DNA of 7,557 nt from Paracoccaceae bacterium (GTDB lineage Bacteria; Pseudomonadota; Alphaproteobacteria; Rhodobacterales; Rhodobacteraceae), in contig SKUV01000160.1 in the NCBI GenBank assembly GCA_007129775.1, positions 1 through 7,557 on the forward strand. The letters are read 5' to 3'. The translations under genes and the position numbers were made by a program. The notes beneath the pieces were generated by a model. It was not told the DNA's origin. It saw only the letters and a list, made by a program, of their open reading frames with translations, and searched no databases. Positions 6,464-7,557 of this stretch are shown piece by piece. How positions within the stretch are numbered: position 1 is the stretch's first letter; each line of letters starts with the position of its first letter.

Positions 6464-7557
6464 CGAAAGGTCTTTCTCGGATCGAAGGCATCGCGCACGC
6501 CCTCGAAGATGAACACCATCAGCGACAACATGATCGCGAAGGTGAAAAACGCGGTAAACCCGAGCCACGGCGCCTGCAGGTTCTGTTTGGCCTGCAAGGT
6601 CAACTCGCCGAGGCTCGGCGCCGAGGAGGGCAGCCCGAAGCCCAGAAAATCGAGCGCGGCGAGCGATCCGATCGTGCCGGTCACGATGAAGGGCAGCATG
6701 GTCAGCGTGGCCACCATGGCATTGGGCAGCACATGGCGGAACATGATCACCCGGTTCGACACACCCAGCGCGCGGGCCGCGCGGATATACTCGAAGTTGC
6801 GCGCGCGCAGGAACTCCGCCCGCACCACCCCCACCAGCGCGGTCCATCCGAACAGGGTCATCAACCCCACCAGCAGCCAGAAATTCATCTGGAAGATCGC
6901 CGCCACGATGATGATGATGTAAAGTGACGGGGTCGCGCCCCAAAGTTCGATCAGGCGCTGAAAGCCGAGGTCGATCCAGCCGCCGAAATAGCCCTGAACC
7001 GCCCCAGCGGCGATGCCGATCACCGAGGTGAGCACGGTCACGATGATGGCGAACATCACCGACAGCCGGAAGCCATAGATCACCCGCGCGGTCACATCCC
7101 GCGCGGTGTCGTCGGTGCCCAGCCAGTGCCGGCTGTCGGGCGCCGAGGGCGCGGCGCCGCCCAGATCGTTGATCGTGTTGTAGGCATAGGGGATCGGCGG
7201 CCAGAGGATCCAGCCGGGCACGACCTCGTGGCCCTCGATCATGCCGCTGGGCTTGAGCGCCATCGCCTCTTCCGGCGCGTCGAGGCACAATCCGGCCCCG
7301 CCGGTGCGGATCAGGCATTGCACCTCGGGGTCGCGATAGACGGCCTCGGTGCGGAAATCGCCGCCGAAGGTGGTCTCTGCGTGGAACTGGAAGATCGGAA
7401 ACTTGTAATCGCCGCGATAGTTGACGACCAGCGGTTTGTCATTGGCGATCAGTTCGGCGAACAGCGACAGCCCGAACAGGATCGAGAACACGATCAGCGA
7501 CCAGTAGGCGCGGCGGTTGGCCTTGAAGTTGCGCCAGCGCCGCTGGTTCAGGGGCGA
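6460..7557 (-). CDS. yejE: Peptide ABC importer permease (5' end cut by window)
   Basis: This is the inner-membrane permease of the YejABEF importer, partner of YejB and energised by YejF. There are 365 codons before the stop. The visible N-terminus, SPLNQRRWRNF, closely matches the start of E. coli YejE, so only a few codons lie beyond the window; the GTG at 7489-7491 is an internal valine, not the start. From the first visible residue: helix 1 at about 19-37 (ending AELIANDKP), a periplasmic stretch at about 39-147 with WLGTDDTARDV near its end, core helices at about 165-191, 209-245 (two), 284-309 and 329-353, and the EAA loop that docks on the ATPase at about 247-280 (YIRAARALGV...LPNA). 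The C-terminus has the typical VRDAFDP. Two cysteines (81, 91) sit in a periplasmic insertion absent from E. coli YejE. yejF follows with a 4-base overlap. Confidence 0.96.
   Translation of the reverse strand, partial: SPLNQRRWRNFKANRRAYWSLIVFSILFGLSLFAELIANDKPLVVNYRGDYKFPIFQFHAETTFGGDFRTEAVYRDPEVQCLIRTGGAGLCLDAPEEAMALKPSGMIEGHEVVPGWILWPPIPYAYNTINDLGGAAPSAPDSRHWLGTDDTARDVTARVIYGFRLSVMFAIIVTVLTSVIGIAAGAVQGYFGGWIDLGFQRLIELWGATPSLYIIIIVAAIFQMNFWLLVGLMTLFGWTALVGVVRAEFLRARNFEYIRAARALGVSNRVIMFRHVLPNAMVATLTMLPFIVTGTIGSLAALDFLGFGLPSSAPSLGELTLQAKQNLQAPWLGFTAFFTFAIMLSLMVFIFEGVRDAFDPRKTFR

Noticed and set aside
4787..6922. Long plus-strand frames opposite yejF and yejE (4787-5464, 5579-6922)
   Set aside because: They are antisense to well-defined ABC ATPase and permease genes and show no recognisable motif.
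6464..7318. An 818-residue YejF with a long N-terminal extension
   Set aside because: The extra part is a wrong-frame reading of yejE. The ABC domain begins right after the ATG at 6463 and the yejE frame is clearly coding through this stretch.

Overview
The window reads as chromosomal DNA from a high-GC alphaproteobacterium, most likely Rhodobacteraceae/Rhodobacterales. The basis is a strong G/C bias at third codon positions, a 552-residue glutamine-dependent NAD+ synthetase of the length I associate with Rhodobacter relatives, and a YejE/YejF pair close to known proteobacterial sequences. I see no tRNA, rRNA, CRISPR array, prophage gene or complete insertion sequence.

Layout, left to right. 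Bases 1-109 are a non-coding tail with one strong GC stem-loop. Bases 110-1582 (minus strand) encode a 490-residue exported protein made almost wholly of MORN repeats: 18 complete 23-residue units plus one partial, with no indels. A 380-base divergent intergenic region (1583-1962) separates it from nadE (1963-3621, plus strand). nadE meets an FMN-dependent alpha-hydroxy acid oxidase/dehydrogenase gene (3628-4788, minus strand) tail to tail, with only 6 bases between the stop codons. Upstream of the oxidase on the same strand lie yejF (4862-6463) and yejE (6460 to beyond 7557), the double ATPase and the second permease of a YejABEF-type peptide ABC importer. yejE runs off the right edge with only a few N-terminal codons missing. 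By analogy with other genomes, yejB and yejA should lie beyond 7557.

How the genes fit together. yejE and yejF overlap in an ATGA and are almost certainly translationally coupled. The oxidase starts 74 bases past the yejF stop on the same strand, so read-through from the transporter operon is possible but not shown. nadE makes NAD+ from deamido-NAD+ in the cytoplasm and is a housekeeping gene. The MORN protein has no assignable function.

Most of the window is ordinary core or transport DNA. The most unusual part is the MORN gene: its units alternate between two types, and the alternation changes register in the middle. I found no convincing evidence of a new multi-gene system.
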